Assembly (NCBI RefSeq): GCF_937967675.1
Contig: NZ_CALBSN010000042.1
Coordinates: 1-25,246, forward strand
Direction of reading: 5' to 3'
DNA length: 25,246 nt
Source: an uncultured Flavobacterium sp.
GTDB taxonomy: Bacteria; Bacteroidota; Bacteroidia; Flavobacteriales; Flavobacteriaceae
In this document: piece after piece, positions 7,646 through 13,858 of the stretch
How positions within the stretch are numbered: position 1 is the stretch's first letter
Layout of the letters: each line of letters opens with the position of its first letter
Position numbers and translations under genes: made by a program
The notes under the pieces: generated by a model
Database searches by the model: none
Told to the model about the DNA's origin: nothing
The model's input: the letters and a program-made list of their open reading frames with translations, nothing else

Positions 7646-7680
7646 AAAAAAAGGGATTCAAAATTGAGTCCCTTTTTTAT
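7646..7680 (+). terminator. Bidirectional terminator between convergent genes
   Basis: AAAAAAGGGATTCA pairs with TGAGTCCCTTTTTT (7665-7678) around a short AAAT loop, with one G-T pair. Flanking A and T runs let it serve both the plus-strand acidic-protein gene and the minus-strand DinB-like gene. Confidence 0.88.
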
Positions 7681-8189
7681 TATAAATACCTTTCTAAAAT
7701 TACATTTTTATGATGCAATTCATGCCCCAAAATAATATACCCAATGGCTCTTACTGAAATACTATTATTTGAAGCTGTTCCTAAACGAAGTAAATCATCA
7801 TTAGTAAAAGTTTCAAATAAACTTATAGAGGCATTTCGTACCGTTTCATATTCTGATAATAAACTTTCATATTCTCTATTATTAGCATTAGCAACAACGA
7901 CATAATCGTTTTCTTCAAAACCTGGTAAAGCCGTCATATCATTTCTTGCAATACGTAAAGCACGATAAGCAAAAATTCGTTCCGCATCAATTATGTGAAG
8001 TATAATATCTTTTATAGTCCACTTCCCTTCTGCATATTTAAATTCATGTTTAAAAATCGGAATCGATTTAAAGAAATGTAACATTTCTTTTTTTTGCTTT
8101 ATAAGTCCTTTAATTATATCTTGCTCAGGAACTAATTTGATATAATTCTCATAATAGGGAGCAAATTCATTAGGTCGTAAATTTTTCAT
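7680..8189 (-). CDS. DinB superfamily protein (metal-binding four-helix bundle)
   Basis: This 169-aa protein has the DinB/YfiT metal-binding pattern: H65 in IKDIILHIIDAERIF, then H156 and H160 in LGHELHHKNVI, which together make the three-His metal site of the family. WTIKDIILHI is the typical first signature. Members are thiol-dependent transferases or hydrolases (bacillithiol or mycothiol S-transferases, for example); the substrate here cannot be read from sequence. It is on the minus strand downstream of an Lrp-type regulator, with a terminator between them, so it is probably a separate unit. The plus-strand neighbour converges on it across a shared terminator. Confidence 0.82.
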   Translation of the reverse strand: MKNLRPNEFAPYYENYIKLVPEQDIIKGLIKQKKEMLHFFKSIPIFKHEFKYAEGKWTIKDIILHIIDAERIFAYRALRIARNDMTALPGFEENDYVVVANANNREYESLLSEYETVRNASISLFETFTNDDLLRLGTASNNSISVRAIGYIILGHELHHKNVILERYL

Positions 8190-8201
8190 AAATAAAGAAA
8201 T

Positions 8202-8224
8202 AAAAAAAGCCTCATAAGAGGCTT
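8202..8224 (-). terminator. Terminator of the Lrp/AsnC gene
   Basis: On the minus strand AAGCCTC-TTAT-GAGGCTT (8224-8207) is followed by a T run to 8202. The stem is 7 bp and perfect. Confidence 0.85.
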
Positions 8225-8230
8225 CATATT

Positions 8231-8710
8231 TTACAATTCTTTAAAAATCGTATGCATCAATCGTTTTTTGTCATTGATACTTTCTTCTAAAGAAATCATG
8301 GTTTCAGTTCTATACACCCCTTCGATATCATCAATCATGAAGATAACTTCTTTAGCGTGTTTAGTATCTTTAGCTCTAATTTTACAGAAAATATTGAATT
8401 TCCCAGTAGTTACATGAGCAACAGTTACAAAAGGAATTTGATTAATTCGTTCTAAAACGAATTTCGTTTGAGACGTATTATGCAAGAAAACCCCAACATA
8501 AGCAATGAAAGAATATCCTAATTTTTCATAGTCTAATGTTAAAGATGACCCTTGAATGATACCCGCATCTTCCATTTTCTTAACTCTAACATGAACAGTA
8601 CCAGCAGAGATTAATAATTTTTTTGCAATATCTGTAAATGGAACTCTCGTGTTATCTATCAACATGTCCAAAATTTGATGATCTACTTCATCTAAACGAA
8701 ACTTGCTCAT
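8231..8710 (-). CDS. Lrp/AsnC family transcriptional regulator
   Basis: This 159-aa protein has the classic two-domain layout: an N-terminal winged helix (about 6-60, LDEVDHQILDMLIDNTRVPF, recognition region ISAGTVHVRVKKMEDAG) and a C-terminal RAM effector domain (about 66-145, ending in VYRTETMISLEES). Proteins of this type form octamers, bind amino acids and control amino-acid metabolism genes. Which ligand is used is not readable. A TAnnTTTG element (8760-8767, minus) just past the stop codon of the upstream M14 gene suggests its own promoter with a leader of about 45 nt. Gene order with the peptidase could reflect amino-acid sensing, but that is inference. Confidence 0.93.
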   Translation of the reverse strand: MSKFRLDEVDHQILDMLIDNTRVPFTDIAKKLLISAGTVHVRVKKMEDAGIIQGSSLTLDYEKLGYSFIAYVGVFLHNTSQTKFVLERINQIPFVTVAHVTTGKFNIFCKIRAKDTKHAKEVIFMIDDIEGVYRTETMISLEESINDKKRLMHTIFKEL

Positions 8711-8759
8711 AAGTGCCTGTAATAATTGTTAATTTTTTGATTTTTATTCAAAACTGAGG

Positions 8760-8767
8760 CAAATTTA
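8760..8767 (-). promoter_or_regulatory. Putative -7 element of the Lrp/AsnC gene
   Basis: On the minus strand TAAATTTG fits TAnnTTTG; it is immediately next to the stop codon of the M14 peptidase gene (8768). No convincing -33 was found. Confidence 0.5.
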
Positions 8768-9922
8768 TCAAATAATTTTTACACCATTGTTAAATTCTGT
8801 TAAATTATTGATAAAAAAATCGGCTTTATCTTCTATTTTTGGAAAATAATTCCCATTAGATTCAAACAAACCATTTGCACAATCGTATTCTAAATGTCCT
8901 TTAAAATCCTGCAAATTATCAATTTTAACAATAGTTGCCACAAATTTTAACTGACCATCTTGCACTACTTCAGTATATTGAGCTGCAAAGTTAATTATTT
9001 TTTCTTCACTATTGTCAATAATTTTGACATTTTTATAAATAAAATCATAAAAACATTTGTTATTTTGAGGAATCTTCAAATAATTCTTCAATTCTTTATC
9101 AACTATAACGTTTTCGTAACTTCCATTAAATGAACTTAAAAGCGAAATAAAAATAAATTTTCTTACAATATCTCTATTATAATCATCTCTATAATGCCCA
9201 GCTTCAAATAAAATCGTTGGAGTGTTTTGCGTTGTGAAATAATCACCTGTACAATTAACATTGTAACTATCATCAAAACGCCCAACTTGATTTGGAATAT
9301 AAAGTTGTAAAGCATTATTCATATTGTTTATTATATGGATTGCTTTTAAACGCACTTCATTATATTCCCTCTCTTCATTATAAGCTGGTGATAAAAAAGA
9401 GACAGTTGCAGGTAAACTAAAGCCTTCTGTTCCAAAAATAGTTCGTTGATCGTGTAAATTATAGCAGTAATCTGGCTGAAAACTTTTATAAACGCTATGC
9501 AAGATTTGCATTTCAGGTTGAGTAGCATTAAAAGCATCTCTATTTAAATCCACTTGATTAGCATTTTCTCTCGTATATAAGAAAGCACCATCTGGATTTA
9601 ACATTGGAATACATAATAAGGTATAATCCGATTTAATTCGGTTTGCCATTTCATTATCCGATTGTAAGAAATTGAAGAAATCAAATAATCCTTTTGTAGT
9701 CGTTGACTCATTTCCATGCATTTGAGACCACATTAGAATTTTGGTTGTTCCTGTGCCAATTTTAACTTGATGAATTTCTCTTCCTTGAACCGATTTGCCA
9801 ATTTCAGTAATTTCAAAATCTGAATCTAACGTTTTCAATATTGTTAAAACAGAATCTAAACAAATATACTTGCCTTCTAGTTTTGGCTCTAAATATTGAG
9901 TTGCTAATTGTAAATAATCCAT
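8768..9922 (-). CDS. M14 family zinc carboxypeptidase
   Basis: This 384-aa protein is a metallopeptidase with the M14 signature: zinc ligands H69 and E72 (QMHGNES), third ligand H157 (YNLHDQRT), substrate-binding PMLNPDGAF (107-114) and VDLNRDA (124-130), and the catalytic Glu E240 in ILFEAGHYRDDY. There is no signal peptide, so it should act in the cytoplasm, perhaps on peptides or cell-wall fragments. An in-frame ATG 18 codons upstream (9976) exists, but those codons are made of two TTTACA-nn-TGTAAA operator palindromes, so I take MDYLQLATQYLEPK (ATG at 9922) as the start. The gene is divergent from an XRE regulator, and the shared 302-bp region carries the operator array, so it is probably that regulator's target. 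Confidence 0.87.
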   Translation of the reverse strand: MDYLQLATQYLEPKLEGKYICLDSVLTILKTLDSDFEITEIGKSVQGREIHQVKIGTGTTKILMWSQMHGNESTTTKGLFDFFNFLQSDNEMANRIKSDYTLLCIPMLNPDGAFLYTRENANQVDLNRDAFNATQPEMQILHSVYKSFQPDYCYNLHDQRTIFGTEGFSLPATVSFLSPAYNEEREYNEVRLKAIHIINNMNNALQLYIPNQVGRFDDSYNVNCTGDYFTTQNTPTILFEAGHYRDDYNRDIVRKFIFISLLSSFNGSYENVIVDKELKNYLKIPQNNKCFYDFIYKNVKIIDNSEEKIINFAAQYTEVVQDGQLKFVATIVKIDNLQDFKGHLEYDCANGLFESNGNYFPKIEDKADFFINNLTEFNNGVKII

Positions 9923-9935
9923 GGCTTTGTTTTGA

Positions 9936-9949
9936 TTTACAAATGTAAA
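9936..9949. promoter_or_regulatory. Operator palindrome A
   Basis: TTTACAAATGTAAA, a perfect palindrome, followed by C. It is 14 bp upstream of the chosen peptidase ATG. Confidence 0.8.
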
Positions 9950-9959
9950 CAACTTCTTT

Positions 9960-9973
9960 TTTACATTTGTAAA
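9960..9973. promoter_or_regulatory. Operator palindrome B
   Basis: TTTACATTTGTAAA, perfect TTTACA/TGTAAA arms, followed by C; its centre is 24 bp from palindrome A. Confidence 0.8.
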
Positions 9974-9993
9974 CAAGTAAAAATTGATATTAA

Positions 9994-10007
9994 TTTACTT
10001 TTGTAAA
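9994..10007. promoter_or_regulatory. Operator palindrome C
   Basis: TTTACTTTTGTAAA, one mismatch in the left arm, followed by C; 34 bp from palindrome B. Confidence 0.7.
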
Positions 10008-10042
10008 CGGTTTTAATTACTGATAATATCTCTTAATATTAT

Positions 10043-10100
10043 ATTGATTTACATTATTAAATTATTTAAAATAAATTGTTATTAATTATTGTAAATCAAT
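10043..10100. repeat. Split inverted repeat in the middle of the operator region
   Basis: ATTGATTTACA (10043-10053) and its exact reverse complement TGTAAATCAAT (10090-10100) are separated by 36 bp. Each arm contains one operator half-site (TTTACA or TGTAAA). The axis lies near the middle of the intergenic region, between the two clusters. Confidence 0.7.
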
Positions 10101-10148
10101 TATTTATAATTACTTAAATAAAGTTTATATTTAATTTTTTTATTCTTA

Positions 10149-10162
10149 TTTACATCTGTAAA
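10149..10162. promoter_or_regulatory. Operator palindrome F
   Basis: TTTACATCTGTAAA, perfect arms, followed by C. Confidence 0.8.
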
Positions 10163-10184
10163 CTTGTATTTTTTTATTACTTTG

Positions 10185-10198
10185 TTTACATTTGTAAT
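10185..10198. promoter_or_regulatory. Operator palindrome G
   Basis: TTTACATTTGTAAT, one mismatch at the last base; preceded by G. It is 36 bp from F. Confidence 0.7.
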
Positions 10199-10218
10199 CT
10201 CTTAATCTAAAACAACTA

Positions 10219-10232
10219 TTTACAATGGTAAA
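10219..10232. promoter_or_regulatory. Operator palindrome H over the XRE start codon
   Basis: TTTACAATGGTAAA, one mismatch, followed by C. The ATG of the XRE gene (10225-10227) is at its centre, which suggests autorepression. Confidence 0.7.
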
Positions 10233-10686
10233 CATTGATGATTTTATAAAACGGTTAGAAATCATACTCGATTATTATAATTTATCGGCTTCTGCATTTG
10301 CGGATAAAATCAATGTGCAGCGTTCGAGTCTGTCTCACCTACTCTCTGGTAGAAATAAGCCTAGCTTGGATTTTATAATCAAAGTAATTGAGGTTTTTCC
10401 TGAAGTAGATTTGTATTGGATTTTGAATGGAAAAGGAAATTTTCCAAAATCAGAAAATGGTGTTCCAACAGTTTTAGAAATTGAAAAAAAATCTGCTTCA
10501 CTACCAATTATAGAAAACACTAATTCGGAACCTGATTTATTTTCGACTTTAGAAAGAGGAATTACTTCTACTCTTTCAGAAAGTTCTTCGCTAGAATCGA
10601 ATAAAACAGAAAATAATTCTCAAGAAGAAATTGAGCGCATTGTAGTGTTTTTTAAAAATGGAACTTTTAAAAACTATAAACCATAA
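10225..10686 (+). CDS. XRE family transcriptional regulator (Cro/CI-type HTH)
   Basis: This 153-aa protein has an N-terminal lambda-repressor-like HTH (about 6-62: helices around FIKRLEIILDYYNLSASAFA, recognition helix region NVQRSSLSHLLSGRNKPSLD, then VDLYWILNGKGNFP). A low-complexity Ser/Glu/Asn linker (about 75-135) and a short conserved-looking tail (IERIVVFFKNGTFKNYKP) follow. This layout is common among Bacteroidetes XRE proteins. It probably binds the TTTACA-nn-TGTAAA sites that surround and overlap its own start codon, controlling itself and the divergent M14 peptidase; that link is inference from position. It has no peptidase (LexA/CI-like) domain, so induction by self-cleavage is unlikely. 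The convergent acyltransferase gene ends 33 bp downstream. Confidence 0.88.
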   Translation: MVNIDDFIKRLEIILDYYNLSASAFADKINVQRSSLSHLLSGRNKPSLDFIIKVIEVFPEVDLYWILNGKGNFPKSENGVPTVLEIEKKSASLPIIENTNSEPDLFSTLERGITSTLSESSSLESNKTENNSQEEIERIVVFFKNGTFKNYKP

Positions 10687-10709
10687 AAAAACTCTGAATT
10701 TCTTCAGAG
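10685..10709 (-). terminator. Terminator of the acyltransferase gene
   Basis: The stem CTCTGAA (10692-10698) / TTCAGAG (10703-10709) has a 4-nt loop. On the minus strand it is followed by a T run (10690-10685). It overlaps the stop codon region of the XRE gene. Confidence 0.8.
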
Positions 10710-10719
10710 CTATATTGTT

Positions 10720-11274
10720 TTAAATATCAGTAAAACTTTTTTCAGGAATTTTACCAATCACATCTTTATAATACGATTTTAAAAATTTTAAATCAGCTTC
10801 AATATTTCCCGTTGGGTAAAATGGTTCATGATATACCACTTGTTTTCTCCCATAATCAAACGCTACAGGAATAATTGGAACATTTGCTTTTAGTGCCATG
10901 TAATAAAAACCTGTTTTCCATTCGGTTACTTTTTTTCTTGTACCTTCTGGAGCAATAGCTAATCTAAAAACTTCTTTTTCATGAAATATTTTTGCGATAG
11001 TATCCACTTTATTCTCGTTTTTTTGACGATTTAAAGGAGTTCCTCCTGTCCAAGTAAAGAAATAATTAAAAGGAAATACAAATAATTCCTTTTTAGCTAC
11101 ATAATTAATTTCTAGATTAAGAATTCCACGAGAAAAAATTCCGAGAAAGAAATCCCACCAACTCGTATGTGGAACAGCTATTAACACACATTTTTTTACT
11201 TCTGGTGCAATTGTTCCGATTACTTTCCATCCGAAAATTTTGCAAAAAATAAATTTGTATATAATTTGTTTCAT
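10720..11274 (-). CDS. Lysophospholipid acyltransferase family protein (PlsC-like)
   Basis: This 184-aa protein has the acyltransferase motifs in order: H36-x4-D41 in PHTSWWDFF (catalytic), GGTPLNRQK (77-85) for glycerophosphate contact, and APEGTRKK (108-115). The family moves acyl groups from acyl-ACP or acyl-CoA to lysophospholipids or related acceptors at the inner membrane face. The short, single-domain form with HTSWWD is a Bacteroidetes branch commonly called 1-acyl-glycerol-3-phosphate acyltransferase, but aminolipid or glycolipid acceptors are equally possible. It has a good promoter (11292-11321, minus) and a terminator, so it is monocistronic and divergent from the methyltransferase/channel pair. 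Confidence 0.85.
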   Translation of the reverse strand: MKQIIYKFIFCKIFGWKVIGTIAPEVKKCVLIAVPHTSWWDFFLGIFSRGILNLEINYVAKKELFVFPFNYFFTWTGGTPLNRQKNENKVDTIAKIFHEKEVFRLAIAPEGTRKKVTEWKTGFYYMALKANVPIIPVAFDYGRKQVVYHEPFYPTGNIEADLKFLKSYYKDVIGKIPEKSFTDI

Positions 11275-11291
11275 TAGAGACTATTTTGAGA

Positions 11292-11321
11292 CAAAAATAA
11301 AATTATATTTACGATTACAAA
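11292..11321 (-). promoter_or_regulatory. Promoter of the acyltransferase gene
   Basis: On the minus strand TTTG (overlapping TTG 11321-11319), a 19-bp spacer, then TATTTTTG (11299-11292): near-consensus spacing and sequence. The expected start is roughly 10 bp before the ATG at 11274. Confidence 0.7.
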
Positions 11322-11330
11322 CAAAATTAC

Positions 11331-11993
11331 ATGATTAAGCGCGTATTGAGTTTTTTATTACCTATAAAAATTCATCAAAAGAAATCGGTTTACAGTAAAA
11401 ATCTAGAAGTTACCTGGAATAATGGGCATTTGGTTTTAGATTCGGAAAATACGAATTATTCTTTTGGTAGTTTACAGCGTGTTCTAAAAAAAGGATTAAA
11501 ATACATTGGATATGAACGAATTCAGAATTTTCAATCTATTCTTGTATTGGGTGTTGCTGGAGGAAGCGTTATTGAAACTTTAAAAAAAGAAGTGAAATTT
11601 GAAGGTAAAATTACAGGAGTAGAAATTGATGCAGCTGTAGTTGAATTAGCAACAAAATATTTTGGATTAGGAAACTATGACAACGTTTCAATTGTGATAG
11701 ATGATGCTTTTGAATTCGTTTTAAAAACCAGAGAAAAATACGATTTAATCATTATTGATATTTTTCAAGATACGACAATGCCTAATTTTTTATTTGAAGA
11801 TTTCTTTATTAATAGAATTAATTTTTTACTTAATATAAATGGTTTTATCTTGTTTAATACTATGATTTTAGATTATCAAGATAGAAGAAGAAATGCTATT
11901 TATAAAAGTAAATTTGATAGCAATTATTCCGTAAGATTATATCCAAAAATTGAGGTGCATAATGAATTGTTTACCATTAAAAAATTATCGTGA
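11331..11993 (+). CDS. Spermidine-synthase-like (PABS-fold) methyltransferase
   Basis: This 220-aa protein has a Rossmann methyltransferase core: SILVLGVAGGSV (69-80, motif I), GVEIDAAVVELA (96-107, acidic residue for the nucleoside), VIDDAFEFV (122-130) and YDLIIIDIF (137-145). The segment FGSLQRVL before the core resembles the gate region of spermidine synthases. The DSSDP-type active site of true aminopropyl transferases is replaced by DIFQDTTMP, so polyamine synthesis is unlikely and SAM-dependent methyl transfer is more plausible. The acceptor is unknown. Its TGA shares one base with the next ATG (TGATG), so it is translationally coupled to the ion-channel gene. Confidence 0.7.
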   Translation: MIKRVLSFLLPIKIHQKKSVYSKNLEVTWNNGHLVLDSENTNYSFGSLQRVLKKGLKYIGYERIQNFQSILVLGVAGGSVIETLKKEVKFEGKITGVEIDAAVVELATKYFGLGNYDNVSIVIDDAFEFVLKTREKYDLIIIDIFQDTTMPNFLFEDFFINRINFLLNINGFILFNTMILDYQDRRRNAIYKSKFDSNYSVRLYPKIEVHNELFTIKKLS

Positions 11994-12697
11994 TGAGTAT
12001 AATTAAAAAATTATTGTTAGGAAAGGTTAATGAAAAATATATTCAAAAAACGAATCCACTTAGAAAAAGAATCTTAAATATTAAAGCGATTTGGAATAAC
12101 GATCATGAGGATGATAATGGAATTGAAAAAATTGTTCGTCTGTTTTTATCCTCATCTCAATTACTATTTCCAGGAATATACATCAAATATTGGGCAAATA
12201 AATTTGGACATGAATACAAGGATTTAGCTATGGATTTTTACATTTTAGCTAAAGTTATTTTTCCTTTTTTAATACTTATAAATAATTGGCAAACTAATAA
12301 CTACATTGTTTATGTATTAACTTATATTCTCTTAGAAACCGTTTTATATATACCAACATTAATTTTTGCTTCCGACTTATTTTCACAACCTCGTTCATAT
12401 AAAAGATCGATGTTGTTATTATTTTTCAATTATTTAGAATCGGTTTTAGCTTTTGCAGTATTTTACAGAACTGGAAATTACTTGAATGCAACATTAAATC
12501 ATTGGTTTGATGCGGTATATTATAGTTTTGTAACCTCTTCTACAATAGGTTATGGAGAATATTATCCAATAACAATGGAAGGAAAAATATTTACTATTCT
12601 ACAAGTATTTTTATTTCTTTTCTTTGTTATTTTGTTTATGAATTTCTTTTCTTCTAAAATTAAAACTAGAGGCTATTTTAGTGATAAAACAGAATAA
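11993..12697 (+). CDS. Potassium-channel-like membrane protein
   Basis: This 234-aa membrane protein has hydrophobic helices at about 80-98, 103-128 and 138-160, then a pore loop with selectivity-filter-like TIGYGE (184-189, cf. TVGYGD) and a final helix (about 199-220). This is the layout of an ion channel domain (Ion_trans_2) preceded by extra helices. It should form a tetrameric K+-selective pore; no C-terminal RCK/TrkA-N regulatory domain is present, only a 15-residue basic tail. I take the ATG at 11993, overlapping the previous stop codon by one base; a GTG one codon earlier is possible. It converges on kdsB with a gap of 4 bp and no obvious terminator. Confidence 0.83.
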   Translation: MSIIKKLLLGKVNEKYIQKTNPLRKRILNIKAIWNNDHEDDNGIEKIVRLFLSSSQLLFPGIYIKYWANKFGHEYKDLAMDFYILAKVIFPFLILINNWQTNNYIVYVLTYILLETVLYIPTLIFASDLFSQPRSYKRSMLLLFFNYLESVLAFAVFYRTGNYLNATLNHWFDAVYYSFVTSSTIGYGEYYPITMEGKIFTILQVFLFLFFVILFMNFFSSKIKTRGYFSDKTE

Positions 12698-12701
12698 TTA
12701 A

Positions 12702-13427
12702 TTACAATAACTTTCTCGCTTTTTCTAAATCTTCAGGAGTATCTATTCCGATACTTCCGTGAGAAGTTTCTACCATTTTAATGCGTTTTCCATATTCTAA
12801 GTAACGTAATTGCTCTAATTTTTCAGAAGCTTCTAACGACAACATGGGTAAGCGGTAAAAATCCATCAAAGCTTCTTTTCTGAAAGCATAAATTCCGATG
12901 TGTTTCATATAACGAACGCCTACATTTTCTTCTCTAGGATACGGAATCACCGAGCGTGAAAAGTATAATGCAAAACCTTGTTGGTCTGTTATAACTTTTA
13001 CGTTATTTGGATTATTAATTTCTTCTTTATCAGATATTTGAAACATCAAAGAGCCTAAGTCAACTTTCTTTTCTAAATCGTTTTTAAAAACTTCAATTAG
13101 TTCTTCTAAAGGTTTTTTATTTATAAAAGGTTCGTCGCCTTGAACGTTAATTACAACGTCAACATCCATATGTTCAACAGCTTCTGCAATTCTGTCGCTT
13201 CCGCTTTCGTGTTCTTTTATCGACATGATGGCTTTGCCTCCACTCGAAATAATTTCGTTGAAAATTGAATCAGAATCCGTTACCACAAAAACATCATCAA
13301 ATAGATTTATGGAAATAGCCGCTTCATACGTTCTAAGAATTACGGTTTTGCCTCCCAAATCTTGCATTAATTTGGCAGGGAAACGTGTGGAAGCATATCG
13401 AGCGGGAATTACAGCTATTATTTTCAT
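12702..13427 (-). CDS. kdsB: 3-deoxy-manno-octulosonate cytidylyltransferase
   Basis: This 241-aa cytoplasmic enzyme activates KDO with CTP to give CMP-KDO for the lipid A-KDO core of lipopolysaccharide. The nucleotide-binding start VIPARYASTRFPAKLM (6-21), VVINVQGDEPFI (about 90-101), the IPYPRE loop, the HIGIYAFRKE segment and the C-terminal IGIDTPEDLEKARKL are all standard for KdsB. Length is normal. The presence of the gene shows an outer membrane with KDO-containing LPS. It is on the minus strand upstream of nothing else and convergent with the channel gene. Confidence 0.95.
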   Translation of the reverse strand: MKIIAVIPARYASTRFPAKLMQDLGGKTVILRTYEAAISINLFDDVFVVTDSDSIFNEIISSGGKAIMSIKEHESGSDRIAEAVEHMDVDVVINVQGDEPFINKKPLEELIEVFKNDLEKKVDLGSLMFQISDKEEINNPNNVKVITDQQGFALYFSRSVIPYPREENVGVRYMKHIGIYAFRKEALMDFYRLPMLSLEASEKLEQLRYLEYGKRIKMVETSHGSIGIDTPEDLEKARKLL

Positions 13428-13459
13428 GTTTGATTTATGATTATTGCCAAAGGCATATT

Positions 13460-13831
13460 TTAATTTTTAAATATCAATTTTGTATTGTTATCATTTTTTA
13501 AAAGAACTGCATCTTTTAAAGTGAAATCATTTTTTGTTTTATTAACTTCAAACCGATAAACTTCAATTTTTTTATCAGAATAGTTTAAAAGATGTTTCAT
13601 ACAATCATCAACCGTAACTAAAATTTCATCGTCTAACTTTTGTACCAAACCAACTTCTTTATTTTCAATAATTATAAAGTAATTATCAGATTTATCAATT
13701 TCATAATACAAATCTTGAAAACCTCCATATTTATCCTCGATTTGCATCAAATTTAAACCATATAGAACGAATAAAAAAAATATGGATATCATCACAGATA
13801 AACCTATAACAACTTTTATTACTGTTTTCAT
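13460..13831 (-). CDS. Small membrane-anchored protein of unknown function
   Basis: This 123-aa protein has one N-terminal membrane helix (about 5-29, VIGLSVMISIFFLFVLYGLN) followed by a soluble domain of about 90 residues with alternating beta-like stretches (YFIIIENKEVGLVQK, IEVYRFEVNK, TLKDAVLLKN). It lacks a lipobox Cys, so it is probably a membrane-tethered periplasmic domain rather than a lipoprotein. I do not recognise the family. It lies between the RecD-like helicase gene (27 bp away) and kdsB, all on the minus strand; TACTTTTG at 13858-13851 (minus) could be its own -7 element. Confidence 0.72.
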   Translation of the reverse strand: MKTVIKVVIGLSVMISIFFLFVLYGLNLMQIEDKYGGFQDLYYEIDKSDNYFIIIENKEVGLVQKLDDEILVTVDDCMKHLLNYSDKKIEVYRFEVNKTKNDFTLKDAVLLKNDNNTKLIFKN

Positions 13832-13858
13832 GGTTGATTTTGTTTAATTACAAAAGTA

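Larger units (their letters stand above)
9923..10224. promoter_or_regulatory. Divergent intergenic region with palindromic operator array
   Basis: These 302 bp separate the M14 peptidase gene from the XRE gene and are very AT-rich. They hold six copies of the 14-bp palindrome TTTACA-nn-TGTAAA, often extended to a final C. Three lie near the peptidase start (9936-9949, 9960-9973, 9994-10007) and three near the XRE start (10149-10162, 10185-10198, 10219-10232); at most one mismatch occurs per copy. Centre-to-centre distances are 24 and 34 bp on the left and 36 and 34 bp on the right. Between the clusters, ATTGATTTACA (10043-10053) and TGTAAATCAAT (10090-10100) form a perfect split inverted repeat. 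The sites should place a repressor over both promoters. No clean TAnnTTTG promoter can be assigned. Confidence 0.85.

Noticed and set aside
10141..10200. CRISPR-like repeat array in the XRE-M14 gap
   Set aside because: The repeats are short palindromic operator boxes with irregular spacing, not constant repeats with uniform spacers, and there are no cas genes.
11331..11993. True spermidine synthase completing the polyamine pathway with speA
   Set aside because: The DSSDP-type aminopropyl-transferase motif is absent and the gene is coupled to an ion channel, not to speA.
13225..13440. 71-codon plus-strand frame within kdsB
   Set aside because: It is an antisense shadow of the well-supported kdsB gene.
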